The notes: generated from the sequence alone by a model not told the origin. DNA of 64,000 bases from Sutcliffiella horikoshii (GCF_021991925.1 NZ_RXZI01000010.1:31810-95809); one strand, 5' to 3'. Positions 53,234 to 63,239 are shown, counted from the first letter of the stretch. A program made the numbers and translations.

Positions 53234-55039
53234 TTATTCCACCGTCACACTCTTCGCAAGGTTACGTGGCTTATCTACGTCACAATCTCTGTGAAGTGCT
53301 GCGTAGTAAGAGATCAGCTGTAACGGAATGACAGAAACTAGTGGAGATAGCAGTTCGTTTACTTGTGGTACAACGAAGCTGTCTTCTTCTGTTTCTAGGC
53401 CTTTCATGGAGATGATACAAGGGTTGGCACCACGTGCTACTACCTCTTTCACGTTACCGCGGATGGATAGGTCCACTTGTTCTTGTGTGGAGATGGCGAT
53501 AACTGGTGTACCATTTTCGATTAGGGCGATTGTTCCGTGCTTCAATTCTCCTCCAGCAAATCCTTCTGCTTGGATGTAGGAGATTTCTTTTAGTTTCAAT
53601 GCACCTTCAAGACCTACATAGTAGTCCATTGTACGGCCGATGAAGAAGCAGTTTCTTGTTGTTGCCAAGAATTTGCGAGCGATGTCTTCAAATTCTTCTT
53701 TTGCATCACATAGAACTTCCATTGCATTTGCAACGATTCCTAGGTCTTGCACTAGGTCGAATTCTAGGTTGTGGCCTTTTGATTCAGCTAGTACCGCAGC
53801 GAAAATGGATAGAACACCAAGTTGTGCTGTGTATGCTTTAGTAGATGCTACTGCGATCTCAGGGCCAGCGTGAAGTAGCAAGGTGAAATCCGCTTCACGG
53901 GATAGTGTAGATCCTTGTACGTTTGTTACTGTAAGTGCTGGGTAACCTAGCTCTTTCACTTGTACAAGTACTGCACGGCTGTCCGCTGTTTCTCCACTTT
54001 GAGAGATGAAGATGAATAGCGGCTTTTCAGAAAGAATTGGCATGTTGTAGTTGAACTCACTTGCTACGTGTACTTCTACAGGTACCTTTGCAAGCTTTTC
54101 AATCATTTGTGCTCCAACAAGTCCTGCGTGATAGCTTGTTCCTGCTGCCACGATGTAAAGACGGTCAGATTGCTTCACCGCATCGATGATGTCCTCATCA
54201 ATCGTCAAATCGCCGTTTTCGTTTTGGTATTTTTGGATGAGCTTACGAATTACTAATGGCTGCTCATCGATTTCTTTTAGCATGTAATGTGGGTATGTGC
54301 CTTTTTCGATATCACTTGCATCAAGTTCAGCTGTATATGGCGCACGCTCAACGATTTCACCGTTCAGCTTTTTGATTGTTACCGCTTCTTTTTTCACGAT
54401 AACCATTTCTTTGTCCATCAGTTCAACGAATTGGTCCGTTACCTGGATCATCGCCATTGCATCACTTGCCACCACGTTGAAGTCACCTTTTCCAACTCCA
54501 ACCAATAGAGGGCTCTTATTTTTCCCTACATAGATTGTTTCTGGATCTTCGTTATCCAATAAAGCAATCGCGTAAGAACCTTTTAAGATGGAAAGAGTGC
54601 GACGCATCGCTTCTTCCACATGCTGTCCTTCGTTTGCAAATTTCTCGATGATTTGTACGACTACTTCTGTATCTGTTTCACTCACAAGCTCTACACCTTG
54701 TAAGTGTTCGCGTTTCAGTTGTGAATAGTTCTCGATCACTCCGTTGTGAACAAGTGTAAAGCGACCAGACGTGCTTTGGTGTGGATGCGCATTTACTTGG
54801 CTTGGGACACCGTGAGTTGCCCAGCGAGTGTGACCGATTCCAGTTGTTGCAGAAACAGTGTTGTCCACTACTTCGCGAAGGTCCGCGATACGGCCTTTTT
54901 CCTTGAATACGTGTACGCCGCCTTCGTTCATCACCGCGATACCTGCAGAGTCATATCCACGGTATTCAAGCTTTTCTAGACCTTTTAAAAGAATTTCCTT
55001 TGTATCCTGTGTTCCGATATATCCTACGATTCCGCACAT
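53234..55039 (-). CDS. glmS: Glutamine-fructose-6-phosphate aminotransferase
   Basis: A 601-residue enzyme that makes glucosamine-6-phosphate, first step of peptidoglycan amino-sugar synthesis. I use the ATG at 55039 (GGAGGAAAC upstream) because the catalytic Cys must follow the initiator Met (MCGIVGYIG). N-terminal glutaminase ([16 protein letters not shown]), then two SIS domains ([12 protein letters not shown] near 350; [20 protein letters not shown] near 470). It is controlled by a glmS ribozyme in its leader and has its own promoter. Confidence 0.97.
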   Translation of the reverse strand: MCGIVGYIGTQDTKEILLKGLEKLEYRGYDSAGIAVMNEGGVHVFKEKGRIADLREVVDNTVSATTGIGHTRWATHGVPSQVNAHPHQSTSGRFTLVHNGVIENYSQLKREHLQGVELVSETDTEVVVQIIEKFANEGQHVEEAMRRTLSILKGSYAIALLDNEDPETIYVGKNKSPLLVGVGKGDFNVVASDAMAMIQVTDQFVELMDKEMVIVKKEAVTIKKLNGEIVERAPYTAELDASDIEKGTYPHYMLKEIDEQPLVIRKLIQKYQNENGDLTIDEDIIDAVKQSDRLYIVAAGTSYHAGLVGAQMIEKLAKVPVEVHVASEFNYNMPILSEKPLFIFISQSGETADSRAVLVQVKELGYPALTVTNVQGSTLSREADFTLLLHAGPEIAVASTKAYTAQLGVLSIFAAVLAESKGHNLEFDLVQDLGIVANAMEVLCDAKEEFEDIARKFLATTRNCFFIGRTMDYYVGLEGALKLKEISYIQAEGFAGGELKHGTIALIENGTPVIAISTQEQVDLSIRGNVKEVVARGANPCIISMKGLETEEDSFVVPQVNELLSPLVSVIPLQLISYYAALHRDCDVDKPRNLAKSVTVE

Positions 55040-55134
55040 AAATAGTTTCCTCCCTAGCGTTGCAGGGACAAGAAAGCACACCATAAAAGGGGGACGATCT
55101 TGCCCCCACATTACCTATAAAATATTTTTTGTCA

Positions 55135-55292
55135 TCATAGTAACAGTCTTTGTACATAAAGTTGCCTTTATGCTTTAAACTGCTCCTGGGTCGGTTGTGA
55201 TTTGGCAACCGGGAGGCATCCGCCGATGGATCGATAAACCTCCTCCTCGTCAACTAAGCATTGTTTCGTCCGTCGCTTAGTTCAGGCGCTTT
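55135..55292 (-). ncRNA. glmS ribozyme (glucosamine-6-phosphate-dependent)
   Basis: On the minus strand: cleavage-site region AAGCGCC (AGCGCC at 55285-55290), then ACTAAGCGACGGACGAAACA, GAGGAGGAGGTTTATCGA, GGCGGATGCCTCCCGGTTGCC (core GCGGATGCCTCCCGG) and CACAACCGACCCAGGAGC. These are the conserved P1-P4 parts of the glmS ribozyme. GlcN6P acts as the cofactor for self-cleavage, which lowers glmS mRNA. Confidence 0.96.
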
Positions 55293-55353
55293 GTATATAT
55301 AGTTATTGTGAGACTTTAATGCTCCTTTCCGTTCTTGAATAGCAACAAATAAT

Positions 55354-55382
55354 ATCTTACCTTCCATACCCCAATTCGTCAA
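55354..55382 (-). promoter_or_regulatory. Promoter of glmS
   Basis: TTGACG (55377-55382), 17 bp, TAAGAT (55354-55359) on the minus strand, about 60 bp before the ribozyme cleavage site. Confidence 0.7.
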
Positions 55383-55528
55383 CAATTATGTGGATTATTA
55401 CCAATTAATGCAAAGGGAGGTTGGGAGAGATAAGTATGGATGGCCAGGCATTTGCTCATAACTCAATATAGGGCGAAATCTTTCTAGATTAGAACGAATT
55501 CCACTCATTTTTAATTGGTTTTTAAGCA

Positions 55529-55745
55529 TTCGGACAATTTCCCATACAATTCGGACACTTCCGCATGGTTTTGGGGGTGGGTTGGGACAATTGATGGCTA
55601 CTGTTCGGTCAAATTTTAATGCCGTTTGGACATTTAAAAAATTCGTTCGGACAATTAGTTTCAATCTTCGGTCAAAATCGTGAAATCTTCGGTCAACTTT
55701 CCCGAAACTTCGGTCAAAATCAGCAAAACTTCGGACAATTACAAA
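55529..55745. repeat. Array of 21-bp repeats, word TTCGG(A/T)CAAAAT
   Basis: Copies begin at 55529, 55550, 55582, 55604, 55625, 55646, 55667, 55688, 55709 and 55730. From 55604 every step is exactly 21 bp; the step 55550-55582 is 32 bp. The word is nearly the same as in the array at 16.2 kb. It lies between the glmM terminator and the glmS promoter; no gene is seen in this 540-bp gap. Confidence 0.93.
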
Positions 55746-55854
55746 TCCAGTGCATGCATGTCTCGAGCTTCAACCATTCTCCACTCCACATAATTACCAA
55801 CAATCAAAAATGTTACAAGGCATCATCCTCGCTAACCAAAATTCCCACACCATA

Positions 55855-55903
55855 TAAAAAAGATATGCATCCACCGCTTCATAAGTGCGGCGTATGCATA
55901 TCT
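55855..55903 (-). terminator. Terminator of glmM
   Basis: Stem AGATATGCAT / ATGCATATCT with an inner CCGC / GCGG helix and a TTTTTTA tail on the minus strand. It separates the cdaA-cdaR-glmM transcript from glmS. Confidence 0.9.
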
Positions 55904-55922
55904 TTCTCGTTCACTCTTTCAA

Positions 55923-57269
55923 TTATTCCGTGCCCATTTCCGCACGCACAACAGCTGCGATACGCTCTACGTACTCATCGCATTGCTCTTGTGTTGGTGC
56001 TTCGGCCATGACACGTACAAGTGGCTCTGTACCGGAAGGACGCACAAGAATGCGGCCATTGCCGTTCATTTCCGCTTCTACTTCTTCAATGACAGCTTTT
56101 ACTTTCTCGTTCTCTGTAACACGGTGCTTGTCCGTTACTTTGATGTTCACAAGAAGTTGAGGGAACTTAGTCATTTCGCCAGCAAGCTCGGAAAGGCTCT
56201 TTTTCGTCAACTTCATAATGTTCACAAGCTGAAGGCCTGTCAGCATGCCATCACCAGTTGTGTTGTAGTCAAGGAAGATGATGTGGCCGGATTGCTCTCC
56301 GCCAAGAAGGTAATTACCGTTCTTCATTTCTTCCACTACATAACGGTCGCCGACTGCTGTTTGCTTTGTTTCCACATTACTAGCCTCTAGTGCTTTGTAG
56401 AAGCCAAGGTTGCTCATGACAGTGGAAACGACTGTGTTATGACGAAGGCGTCCTTGCTCGCTCAAGTATTTAGCACAGATGAACATGATCTGATCGCCGT
56501 CGACAATTTGTCCCTTTTCATCGACTGCGATGATACGGTCGCCATCACCATCAAATGCTAAACCGATATCCGCTCCCTTTTCCAGCACCAATTCTGCAAG
56601 TGCCTCTGGGTGAGTAGAACCAACACCGTCATTGATGTTCAATCCGTTCGGAGAAGAACCCATCGTAGAGATGTCCGCCTCAAGATCTGCAAAAAGATGT
56701 GTCGCATGAGAAGATGTCGCGCCGTGTGCACAATCTAGGGCAATATGAATGCCGGAGAAATCCTCATCCACTGTTTGTTTTAGGAATTGAAGGTATTTCT
56801 GTCCGCCTTCGAAATAGTCGTTCACTTGACCTAGGTCAGCGCCGACTGGACGTGGAAGGCTATCTGTCTCTTCGTCCATCAATGCTTCAATTTCTGCTTC
56901 CTGCTCGTCAGAAAGTTTGAAACCGTCCGGTCCGAAAAACTTGATTCCATTGTCCGCAACCGGATTATGAGAAGCAGAGATCATCACACCAGCTTGGGCA
57001 CCCAATGCTTTTGTCAGATATGCAACACCTGGGGTCGAAATAACTCCCAAGCGCATAACTTCTGCACCAATGGAAAGTAATCCTGCCACTAACGCCCCTT
57101 CAAGCATATGTCCTGAAATACGTGTATCGCGGCCGATCAACACTTTTGGACGGGTCTGGTCCTTTGTTAACACATATCCACCCAAACGTCCTACTTTAAA
57201 TGCCAATTCAGGCGTTAATTCCGAGTTCGCTACCCCGCGCACTCCATCCGTTCCAAAATATTTACCCAT
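55923..57269 (-). CDS. glmM: Phosphoglucosamine mutase
   Basis: A 448-residue enzyme that interconverts GlcN-6-P and GlcN-1-P in the UDP-GlcNAc pathway. Phospho-serine loop [15 protein letters not shown] (about residues 95-109), Mg loop AFDGDGDR (about 238-245) and phosphate-binding [14 protein letters not shown] (about 405-418). It is the third gene of the cdaA-cdaR-glmM operon, 20 bp after cdaR; in B. subtilis GlmM binds and inhibits CdaA. Confidence 0.97.
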   Translation of the reverse strand: MGKYFGTDGVRGVANSELTPELAFKVGRLGGYVLTKDQTRPKVLIGRDTRISGHMLEGALVAGLLSIGAEVMRLGVISTPGVAYLTKALGAQAGVMISASHNPVADNGIKFFGPDGFKLSDEQEAEIEALMDEETDSLPRPVGADLGQVNDYFEGGQKYLQFLKQTVDEDFSGIHIALDCAHGATSSHATHLFADLEADISTMGSSPNGLNINDGVGSTHPEALAELVLEKGADIGLAFDGDGDRIIAVDEKGQIVDGDQIMFICAKYLSEQGRLRHNTVVSTVMSNLGFYKALEASNVETKQTAVGDRYVVEEMKNGNYLLGGEQSGHIIFLDYNTTGDGMLTGLQLVNIMKLTKKSLSELAGEMTKFPQLLVNIKVTDKHRVTENEKVKAVIEEVEAEMNGNGRILVRPSGTEPLVRVMAEAPTQEQCDEYVERIAAVVRAEMGTE

Positions 57270-57289
57270 TTCGTAAATCTCTCCTTTTA

Positions 57290-58543
57290 CTACTCATTAG
57301 TTTCTTCTATCAATCTGAACTTTACATTTCTCTTCGGCAGGTCCCATGAGACATTTTGTGGACCATTTATTTCAAGAGGCACTTCATGCTCTCCTGCATT
57401 CAAATCCGTCACATTGACATACATCTCCATATCGGTGCTGTTGACGTTCTCAAGGACGCTTGGGGACCCTAGGACTGTCAGGTCCAATAACCCGGTTTCG
57501 GGGTCCATGAACTCAAGCTCCAATCCTTCTGTAAGGCCGATAAATTGGATGGGGACGTTTGTAAATGTTTTTTGCTCTTCTTTTTCCACTTCCACGTTGA
57601 TTTTGATTTTCTCCGGTACCACCCGTTTTACTCCGTCCGGTACAGGAACATCCACTTCAACGGTTGTGCTTTCTGTTATTTCCGTTAAATCCAAATCTAT
57701 ATTATCAATGAACTCTAGCTTGTCTATGGTACTTTTCGGCCCATAAACGGTCACTTCGTTCGGTACTGCTTCCACTTTGGTGATGCTCAAGTTCTCTCCA
57801 AGTGATCCTTTTCGATTTATCTTCAAAGGAACGGACTTGTAAGGACTAGTGACCGGGACACTGACGTCCACCACAGGAGGTTCCACTTCCACATTTAAAG
57901 AGTTCCCTTCCCTGTCATATACGGTGACACGCGATTGTTGTTCCACAGACTCATTGACACCTTTTAAATCCACACGGGCTTTTACAAGGGCAATGCTTTC
58001 AATCAGTTCACGCGAACCTGTTACTTTTACGATGTTCGGTTTCACGATTGGCTGTTCCGTCTGGTAACCTTCTTCCATCTGCCCTCTGTTAATAAAATCA
58101 ACATCCACAGGAAAGTCCTTCGAAATTCTTTCATGAATCGTCACAGAAGCGATAGCCGGCTCAATCGTTACGCTTAATCTATCAGATAGATTGCGATGCT
58201 GCAGTGTCACTTGGTGTGTCCCTACCCCAAGATCGGAAAGGTCTGCGAACACTTCAAAATCTTTTTGCAGGGCAGCAGGCTTAACCGTTGCAGTCGGGCC
58301 TTCAAGCGTCACCGCAACACTTTGTGGAACTCCGGTCACAACGAGATTCTCACGGTCATAATAAGACTCCACAGGGACATCGGTCACTGTTTCCACATCA
58401 TTGGATCCTGAAAACGGTGGAGGGGTGGTGTTAGTTCGCTGCTGTGTGGAAGTATTTTCGATGTTAACGGACATGTATAGCATAAAGGCCATCAACAATG
58501 CGATAATTTTCATCACCCAACGGTTATTGATAAACTTATCCAT
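57290..58543 (-). CDS. cdaR: CdaA regulator, YbbR-domain protein
   Basis: A 417-residue extracytoplasmic regulator of CdaA: one N-terminal span (about 8-26) followed by four YbbR repeats (about 55-125, 145-220, 230-310, 320-400), each with V(T/K)V-x-G-x-x-x-x-v/l patterns such as [15 protein letters not shown] and [15 protein letters not shown]. Its start overlaps the end of cdaA by 8 bp. Confidence 0.93.
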   Translation of the reverse strand: MDKFINNRWVMKIIALLMAFMLYMSVNIENTSTQQRTNTTPPPFSGSNDVETVTDVPVESYYDRENLVVTGVPQSVAVTLEGPTATVKPAALQKDFEVFADLSDLGVGTHQVTLQHRNLSDRLSVTIEPAIASVTIHERISKDFPVDVDFINRGQMEEGYQTEQPIVKPNIVKVTGSRELIESIALVKARVDLKGVNESVEQQSRVTVYDREGNSLNVEVEPPVVDVSVPVTSPYKSVPLKINRKGSLGENLSITKVEAVPNEVTVYGPKSTIDKLEFIDNIDLDLTEITESTTVEVDVPVPDGVKRVVPEKIKINVEVEKEEQKTFTNVPIQFIGLTEGLELEFMDPETGLLDLTVLGSPSVLENVNSTDMEMYVNVTDLNAGEHEVPLEINGPQNVSWDLPKRNVKFRLIEETNE

Positions 58544-59369
58544 CCTTTTTCCCCCTCCACTGCCAGCGAGTTGAAGATGTAGTTTTGATACTTGTATCCA
58601 TTTCCTTCATCAACAGGTCACTGAATATATCAGGTTCTAAATCGCGGTGCAGTTCGCCGTTCTTCGTGACGGAAATATTTCCTGTCTCCTCTGACACGAC
58701 AATTGTAAGACTATCTGTTACTTCACTGATTCCCAGTGCGGCTCTGTGCCTTGTTCCCAGTTCCTTCGATATAAAAGGACTCTCGGACAATGGCAAGTAA
58801 CATGCTGCGGCGGATACTTTGCTTTTTTGTAAGATTACCGCACCATCATGAAGTGGCGTATTCGGTATAAAAATATTGATGAGAAGCTCGGAGGACACTT
58901 TTGCATGTAACGGTATACCCGTTTCTATGTAATCTCCCATTCCAGTTTCTCTTTCAATGGATATAAGTGCTCCAATACGGCGCTTTGCCATGTATTGAAC
59001 AGATTTCACGACTGCTTCCATCATCTTGGCATGCTCTTCTTCATCATCCACACCGCTTCTATAGAACAGTTTCCCTCGACCCAATTGCTCAAGGGCACGT
59101 CGCAGCTCAGGCTGGAAAATAATGATGATCGCCAAGAATCCCCAGGTCAACGCTTGGTCCATCAGCCATTGCAAGGTGCTTAATCCTAAGAAGCTACTAA
59201 TGATCCTTACAACCACTATCACTGTTATTCCTTTTAACAGCTGAACCGCCTTTGTCCCACGGATGACCATGATAAGCTTATAAATAACAAACCAAACCAG
59301 CAAAATATCGACTATATTTGCCAGGTAACTTAAATATGGCATATCTCCAAAAGGTATTTCAAAAGGCAT
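58536..59369 (-). CDS. cdaA: Diadenylate cyclase CdaA (c-di-AMP synthase)
   Basis: A 277-residue membrane cyclase making c-di-AMP from two ATP. I use the ATG at 59369 with AAAGGAAG upstream. Three spans in the first 90 residues, then the DisA_N domain with the essential LHDGAVIL (DGA, about 173) and GTRHRAALG (RHR, about 205) motifs. c-di-AMP controls potassium and osmolyte transport and wall homeostasis, hence the tie to glmM. Confidence 0.96.
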   Translation of the reverse strand: MPFEIPFGDMPYLSYLANIVDILLVWFVIYKLIMVIRGTKAVQLLKGITVIVVVRIISSFLGLSTLQWLMDQALTWGFLAIIIIFQPELRRALEQLGRGKLFYRSGVDDEEEHAKMMEAVVKSVQYMAKRRIGALISIERETGMGDYIETGIPLHAKVSSELLINIFIPNTPLHDGAVILQKSKVSAAACYLPLSESPFISKELGTRHRAALGISEVTDSLTIVVSEETGNISVTKNGELHRDLEPDIFSDLLMKEMDTSIKTTSSTRWQWRGKKDG

Positions 59370-59430
59370 TCTCACACTTCCTTTAACAGTACAAGATTTA
59401 TGTATCAAGTACGAAAACCGTAACCATGTC

Positions 59431-59439
59431 ATTATAGCA
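59431..59439 (-). promoter_or_regulatory. Extended -10 promoter of the cdaA operon
   Basis: TGCTATAAT on the minus strand, about 60 bp before the cdaA start; the -35 region is weak, in keeping with an extended -10. Confidence 0.6.
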
Positions 59440-59510
59440 TATTTTTAATAATCAAGTAGAAATGGCCCTATAAATCATGATTTGCAATATTATTATAATC
59501 TCCTTGAAAT

Positions 59511-59540
59511 ATAAAAAGATGCTTGAGTATTTCAAGCATC
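59511..59540 (-). terminator. Terminator downstream of rsiW, first of two identical hairpins
   Basis: The 9-bp stem GATGCTTGA / TCAAGCATC (59518-59540) is followed by TTTTTAT on the minus strand. The identical 23-bp hairpin is repeated at 59745-59767. Confidence 0.8.
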
Positions 59541-59578
59541 CAAGACTCTCGACAAACTATAAATTAATTAGGTTGACT

Positions 59579-59706
59579 GTTGATCTTCGTTCCAGGCGCT
59601 TCGCTTTCCTGCGGGCGGTCCGGAAGCCTCCTCGGGCTAACGCCCTCCGGGGTCTTCCCTGTCCCTTCTCCCCGCGGGAGTCTTCGCGCCTTCCACTATG
59701 ATCAAC
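59579..59706. repeat. G+C-rich palindromic dispersed element with short terminal inverted repeats
   Basis: A 128-bp element bounded by GTTGATC (59579-59585) and GATCAAC (59700-59706). The inside is strongly G+C-rich and forms an imperfect long hairpin (GGCGCTTCGC near one end, GCGCGAAG-complement near the other). I have seen elements of this layout scattered in Bacillaceae genomes, so it is probably a non-autonomous mobile or extragenic element. A diverged copy is at 32775-32875. Confidence 0.75.
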
Positions 59707-59744
59707 TTGAAAACTGCTATGAAGTTTTTTTGTCAACACACTGA

Positions 59745-59767
59745 GATGCTTGAGTATTTCAAGCATC
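59745..59767. repeat. Duplicate of the terminator hairpin
   Basis: The same 23 bp (stem GATGCTTGA / TCAAGCATC) as at 59518-59540, here without a T tail. The following bases (AAGAC..GACA) are also similar, so about 40 bp are duplicated on both sides of the G+C-rich element. Confidence 0.8.
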
Positions 59768-59812
59768 TCTAAGACTTTGACACAGCAGTAGATCTCCGTT
59801 TAACTCTTCCCT

Positions 59813-60442
59813 CTAATCGTTGAAAACATCAACGGCTTTTTTGAAGCCATCTTTCATGGTGAACCAGATCCACTCAAACAGTTGGTTTATTTCTTCTATG
59901 TCACCTGTTACCTGCCCAGCAGAAGCAAGATAGTTCTCCCCATTGACCACTTCACCATTGATGACCGTCACGTTTCCCCTGACTTCTCCTTCGACGAGGA
60001 TGTTACCGTTTTTGACCACAACATCCCCTTCTACCACTTCACCCTCGGGAACAATCACGGTGTTATCCTGAACGACAAGATTCGGCTGGTTGGTAAAGGC
60101 GAATTTATCCTCCTGCCATCCCCCGAAGAGGCTCCCTGCCATCAAAATAAAGAAAATGGCGGCAGCTACAAACAGTGGGTGCGAACGCATCCAACGGTTC
60201 CAGCCAATGGTTTTCTTTTCTTTTGGTAAACTGCTCATCACTTTTTGCGTGAAATCATTTGGTGCAGATATGTGAGAGGTACTCTGCACAAGCGCAATTG
60301 CCTTCTCCAGCTCATGGAAAACTTGTAGACATTCCTTGCAATCGTGGAGATGCGCTTTAAGTTCCTTTTCCTGTTCTTTATCTAAATCACCATCTAAATA
60401 CTCATGCATATACTGGACGATTTGTTCCGGACATTTGCTCAT
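59813..60442 (-). CDS. rsiW: Anti-sigma-W factor RsiW
   Basis: A 209-residue protein from the ATG at 60442 (GGAGGTG upstream). N-terminal zinc-binding anti-sigma domain (H-x3-C-x2-C in LKAHLHDCKECLQVF, about 27-41), a membrane span (about 90-107) and an extracytoplasmic domain of repeated beta turns (EGEVVEGDVVVKNGNILVEG). Stepwise proteolysis by PrsW and RasP-type proteases frees SigW in the known system. It is coupled to sigW (20 bp overlap of the longest frame). Confidence 0.94.
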   Translation of the reverse strand: MSKCPEQIVQYMHEYLDGDLDKEQEKELKAHLHDCKECLQVFHELEKAIALVQSTSHISAPNDFTQKVMSSLPKEKKTIGWNRWMRSHPLFVAAAIFFILMAGSLFGGWQEDKFAFTNQPNLVVQDNTVIVPEGEVVEGDVVVKNGNILVEGEVRGNVTVINGEVVNGENYLASAGQVTGDIEEINQLFEWIWFTMKDGFKKAVDVFND

Positions 60443-60461
60443 TTTACTTACACCTCCAGAA

Positions 60462-61025
60462 TTAAACATGGCGCAATTGCTGCCTAAGCGCTTCTCGCCC
60501 TCTATGAATACGTGTTTTTACCGTTCCTACTGGAATCTCCAGTATCTCACTGATCTCAATCAACGAAAGCTCGTCGATATATTTTAACACAATCACCGAA
60601 CGGTACTTGTCCGGAAGCTTCAATATTTGACGCTGGATTTCCCCTTGAAGCTCCATCGTTTCCACTTCCTCCTCAGGAAGGGCAATGTCTGCGGCCACTT
60701 GGGAATACATCGTCAATCCCTCGGTCCCTGCGACCTCTGCATCTAAATAATAATCCGGCTTCTTTTTACGAATACGGTCGATCGTTAAGTTCGTTGCAAT
60801 TCGGTAGAGCCACGTAGAAAACTTCCGGTTAACATCAAAGCTATTAATATTGATATATGCCCGAATAAACGCCTCCTGTGCAATATCCTCCGCTTCATGT
60901 GAATTACCGATCATCCGGTACACAAGCTGATAGATTTTATCTTTGAATATCTCCACGATTTCCGCAAACGCATCCTGATCGCCTTTTTTTATTTGTTTTA
61001 TTCTTTTTCTTATTAGCTCTTCCAT
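60462..61025 (-). CDS. sigW: ECF sigma factor SigW
   Basis: A 187-residue ECF sigma factor with region 2 (DAFAEIVEIFKDKIYQLVYR, DIAQEAFIRAY, KFSTWLYRIATNL) and region 4 (LSLIEISEILEIPVGTVKTR). It directs the cell-envelope and antimicrobial-peptide response. An autoregulatory promoter is present upstream and the position between rocF and rsiW is the conserved one. Confidence 0.96.
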   Translation of the reverse strand: MEELIRKRIKQIKKGDQDAFAEIVEIFKDKIYQLVYRMIGNSHEAEDIAQEAFIRAYININSFDVNRKFSTWLYRIATNLTIDRIRKKKPDYYLDAEVAGTEGLTMYSQVAADIALPEEEVETMELQGEIQRQILKLPDKYRSVIVLKYIDELSLIEISEILEIPVGTVKTRIHRGREALRQQLRHV

Positions 61026-61059
61026 TCCGTTCCCCCGATGTCTGGCGGTCGACTAGTAA

Positions 61060-61086
61060 TACGTGCCTTCGCCGTAAAAGGTTTCA
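61060..61086 (-). promoter_or_regulatory. SigW-dependent autoregulatory promoter
   Basis: TGAAAC (61081-61086), 17 bp, CGTA (61060-61063) on the minus strand, an exact match to the SigW consensus, 35 bp before the sigW start. Confidence 0.92.
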
Positions 61087-61205
61087 TTTTTCTTTATAAA
61101 ATATATTCTAACAAATTTTTACTAAAATTGGTTTGAAAAAGGATAAAAGAGGGTAAAAACTACTAGGATTAGTTTTGAAGCCTAATGAATAAGGGGTGTT
61201 ATACA

Positions 61206-61388
61206 TTGGCAGTCCATGCTACCGTCCATTTACAAGAAGCTATTGAGAGAAAAAGAGAAGAAATGATTCGACTTTCCTCCTCCAACCATCTACATTCCAA
61301 AGAAGTAATTGATGCGAGCACCTCGCTTGATTCATTGATAAACCAATACTTATATTTACAAATAAAACGAAAACCAGCAACTTCCTGA
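61206..61388 (+). CDS. Spo0E-like sporulation regulatory protein
   Basis: A 60-residue protein from the TTG at 61206, seven bases after AAGGGGTG. It is a helical hairpin of the Spo0E aspartyl-phosphatase family: LQEAIERKREEMIRL, then KEVIDASTSLDSLINQYL. The usual SQELD signature is STSLD, so the catalytic Asp is kept. Members dephosphorylate Spo0A~P and delay sporulation. Divergent from sigW. Confidence 0.85.
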   Translation: MAVHATVHLQEAIERKREEMIRLSSSNHLHSKEVIDASTSLDSLINQYLYLQIKRKPATS

Positions 61389-61412
61389 TAAAAGTTGCTG
61401 GTGTTTTTTTAT
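61374..61412. terminator. Terminator between Spo0E-like gene and rocF
   Basis: CAGCAACTT / AAGTTGCTG stem followed by GTGTTTTTTT on the plus strand; it also lies just after the rocF stop. Confidence 0.85.
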
Positions 61413-62315
61413 TTACAGGAGTTTTTCCCCAAACAATGAACCCATCAGAGCAACAGCCACCGTTGCTGTTTTATTACGCTCATCAAGGATCGGGTTAACT
61501 TCCACAAACTCTGCTGAAGTCAAAATATCAGCCTCTTCTAACATCTCCATTGCCAAATGACTTTCCCGATAAGAGATTCCGCCAAGGACAGGTGTACCCA
61601 CTCCAGGTGCATCATGCGGGTCCAAGCCATCCAGGTCTAAGGAAAGGTGAACACCATCTGCCCCTTGCTCCTTCAAATATGCAATGGCTTCCTCCATCAC
61701 CGCAGTCATCCCCAACCTATCTATCTCGTGCATCGTAAATACTTTAATCCCCTTTTCCTTAATGAGTACTTTCTCTCCCTCATCAAGTGATCTAGCCCCG
61801 ATGATCACGATGTTTTCTGGTTTAATCTTAGTACCATACCCACCAATATTGGTCAGTGTTGGATCTCCAAGTCCTAAGCTAACAGCTAACGGCATCCCGT
61901 GAATGTTACCCGATGGTGATGTATCCCCGGTATTCAAGTCTCCATGCGCATCATACCAGATGACGCCGAGGTTAGGATAATGCTTCGCAAGGCCAGCAAT
62001 CGTCCCAATGGCAATACTGTGGTCCCCTCCCAATACTAAAGGGAATTTACCCTGAGTGACTACTTCATCCACTTTTGATGCAAGGTTCTCACTTGCTTCC
62101 GCAACCGCTTTCAAATTCTTTAAATTACTTTCCGCTTCATCTGATCTTTCCCTGCTGCCAATTTCAATATCTCCTAAATCTTCAATACTGTGGGCCACCC
62201 TTTCCAATCTCTCTACTACTCCCGCATAACGAATTGCGCTGGGACCCATATCCACTCCGCGACGTGTTTGTCCCAAGTCCATTGGTACTCCAATAATGCT
62301 AATATCCTTCTTCAT
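61413..62315 (-). CDS. rocF: Arginase
   Basis: A 300-residue Mn2+ enzyme splitting arginine into ornithine and urea. I use the ATG at 62315 with AAGGGGGAA upstream; a long in-frame extension runs through the repeat array and is not real. Metal ligands are in GGDHSIAIG (about 98-106), [10 protein letters not shown] (about 122-131) and LDLDGLDP (about 226-233). It stands alone, not with rocD/rocE. Confidence 0.95.
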   Translation of the reverse strand: MKKDISIIGVPMDLGQTRRGVDMGPSAIRYAGVVERLERVAHSIEDLGDIEIGSRERSDEAESNLKNLKAVAEASENLASKVDEVVTQGKFPLVLGGDHSIAIGTIAGLAKHYPNLGVIWYDAHGDLNTGDTSPSGNIHGMPLAVSLGLGDPTLTNIGGYGTKIKPENIVIIGARSLDEGEKVLIKEKGIKVFTMHEIDRLGMTAVMEEAIAYLKEQGADGVHLSLDLDGLDPHDAPGVGTPVLGGISYRESHLAMEMLEEADILTSAEFVEVNPILDERNKTATVAVALMGSLFGEKLL

Positions 62316-62510
62316 GAATCGTTCCCCCTTATTTAATCTGCTTCTATTGTATAGCGAAAACAAGAGATGACTCAACTCGACATAGTTTTGAATATATATG
62401 CAGTTTGGAATTGTCGGATTATTAATTAGAGAAGGGGAGGGGCAAGGTTGGCTGGGAGAGATTTTAGGATAGCTTTTAGCGTTAGGTTTAGGTGATCTGA
62501 GAGGCCATTT

Positions 62511-62604
62511 TTTTCGTCCGATTAACTGTGATTTTCGCCTGTATATTTTAATTTTCGCCCGTTTAGGTCGGTTAATAGCCCAAAAAGTTAAAATAATCGC
62601 CCGA
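62511..62604. repeat. Array of 20-21-bp repeats, word TTTTCGCCCG
   Basis: Copies begin at 62511, 62532, 62552, 62573 and 62594 (steps 21, 20, 21, 21). It lies in the 435-bp gap between rocF and the tRNA cluster. Nothing else is seen in that gap apart from the rocF leader. Confidence 0.85.
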
Positions 62605-62752
62605 TTCAATCGCGGGGTCCTTTTAGCCTTATCTAGATACGAGGGAAACTTCCCTGCTTCTATTATTGTTAACTCCTTCCGTAACTCTAGATTACGAAGC
62701 AAACAAAAAAGCCATAAACCCAAAGGTCTATGACTTAAACTTTATTAGAAAG

Positions 62753-62825
62753 TGGAGCCTAGCGGGATCGAACCGCTGACCTCCTGCGTGCAAAGCAGGC
62801 GCTCTCCCAGCTGAGCTAAGGCCCC
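62753..62825 (-). tRNA. tRNA-Ala (UGC)
   Basis: Cloverleaf on the minus strand with anticodon TGC, acceptor GGGGCCT and T-loop GGTTCGATCC. Last tRNA of the cluster. Confidence 0.95.
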
Positions 62826-62863
62826 TTATGAAGTAATAATAAAGCTTGTAATATAAAAAAAGA

Positions 62864-62936
62864 TGTGCCATGAAGGACTCGAACCTTCGACCCTCTGATT
62901 AAAAGTCAGATGCTCTACCGACTGAGCTAATGGCAC
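62864..62936 (-). tRNA. tRNA-Lys (UUU)
   Basis: Cloverleaf with anticodon TTT, acceptor GTGCCAT and T-loop GGTTCGAGTC. Confidence 0.95.
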
Positions 62937-62941
62937 GTTGG

Positions 62942-63013
62942 CTGGGCTAGCTGGATTCGAACCAACGCATGTCGCAGTCAAAGTGCGATGCCTTACCGCT
63001 TGGCTATAGCCCA
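62942..63013 (-). tRNA. tRNA-Gln (UUG)
   Basis: Cloverleaf with anticodon TTG and the U1-A72 acceptor pair (TGGGCTA / TAGCCCA) typical of tRNA-Gln; discriminator G. Of interest because glnS is in the same window. Confidence 0.95.
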
Positions 63014-63158
63014 CTAATGAAAATGTTTTTGTATAAACTTTATGTATTTCATACCCAAAATGCCAGGTTAACTAACTTCACTTATTATCTCTAGTTAGAG
63101 AAAGTTTATACACAATTTCAAACAAAAACTCCGGAATTTTCATTTCGAAGTTGAATGG

Positions 63159-63239
63159 TGGAGGGGGGCAGATTCGAACTGCCGAACCCGAAGGAGCGGA
63201 TTTACAGTCCGCCGCGTTTAGCCACTTCGCTACCCCTCC
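63159..63239 (-). tRNA. tRNA-Tyr (GUA)
   Basis: Anticodon GTA and a long variable arm (class II tRNA), acceptor GGAGGGG. Confidence 0.95.

Noticed and set aside
54966..55253. ORF overlapping the glmS leader
   Set aside because: It lies in the glmS ribozyme; the conserved RNA structure accounts for the sequence.
55619..56011. ORF with FGQ-type heptad repeats over the 55.6 kb array
   Set aside because: Same periodicity artefact; it also runs through the glmM terminator into the antisense of glmM.
62316..62723. N-terminal extension of arginase by 136 codons
   Set aside because: It crosses the repeat array and the proper start with AAGGGGG is at 62315.
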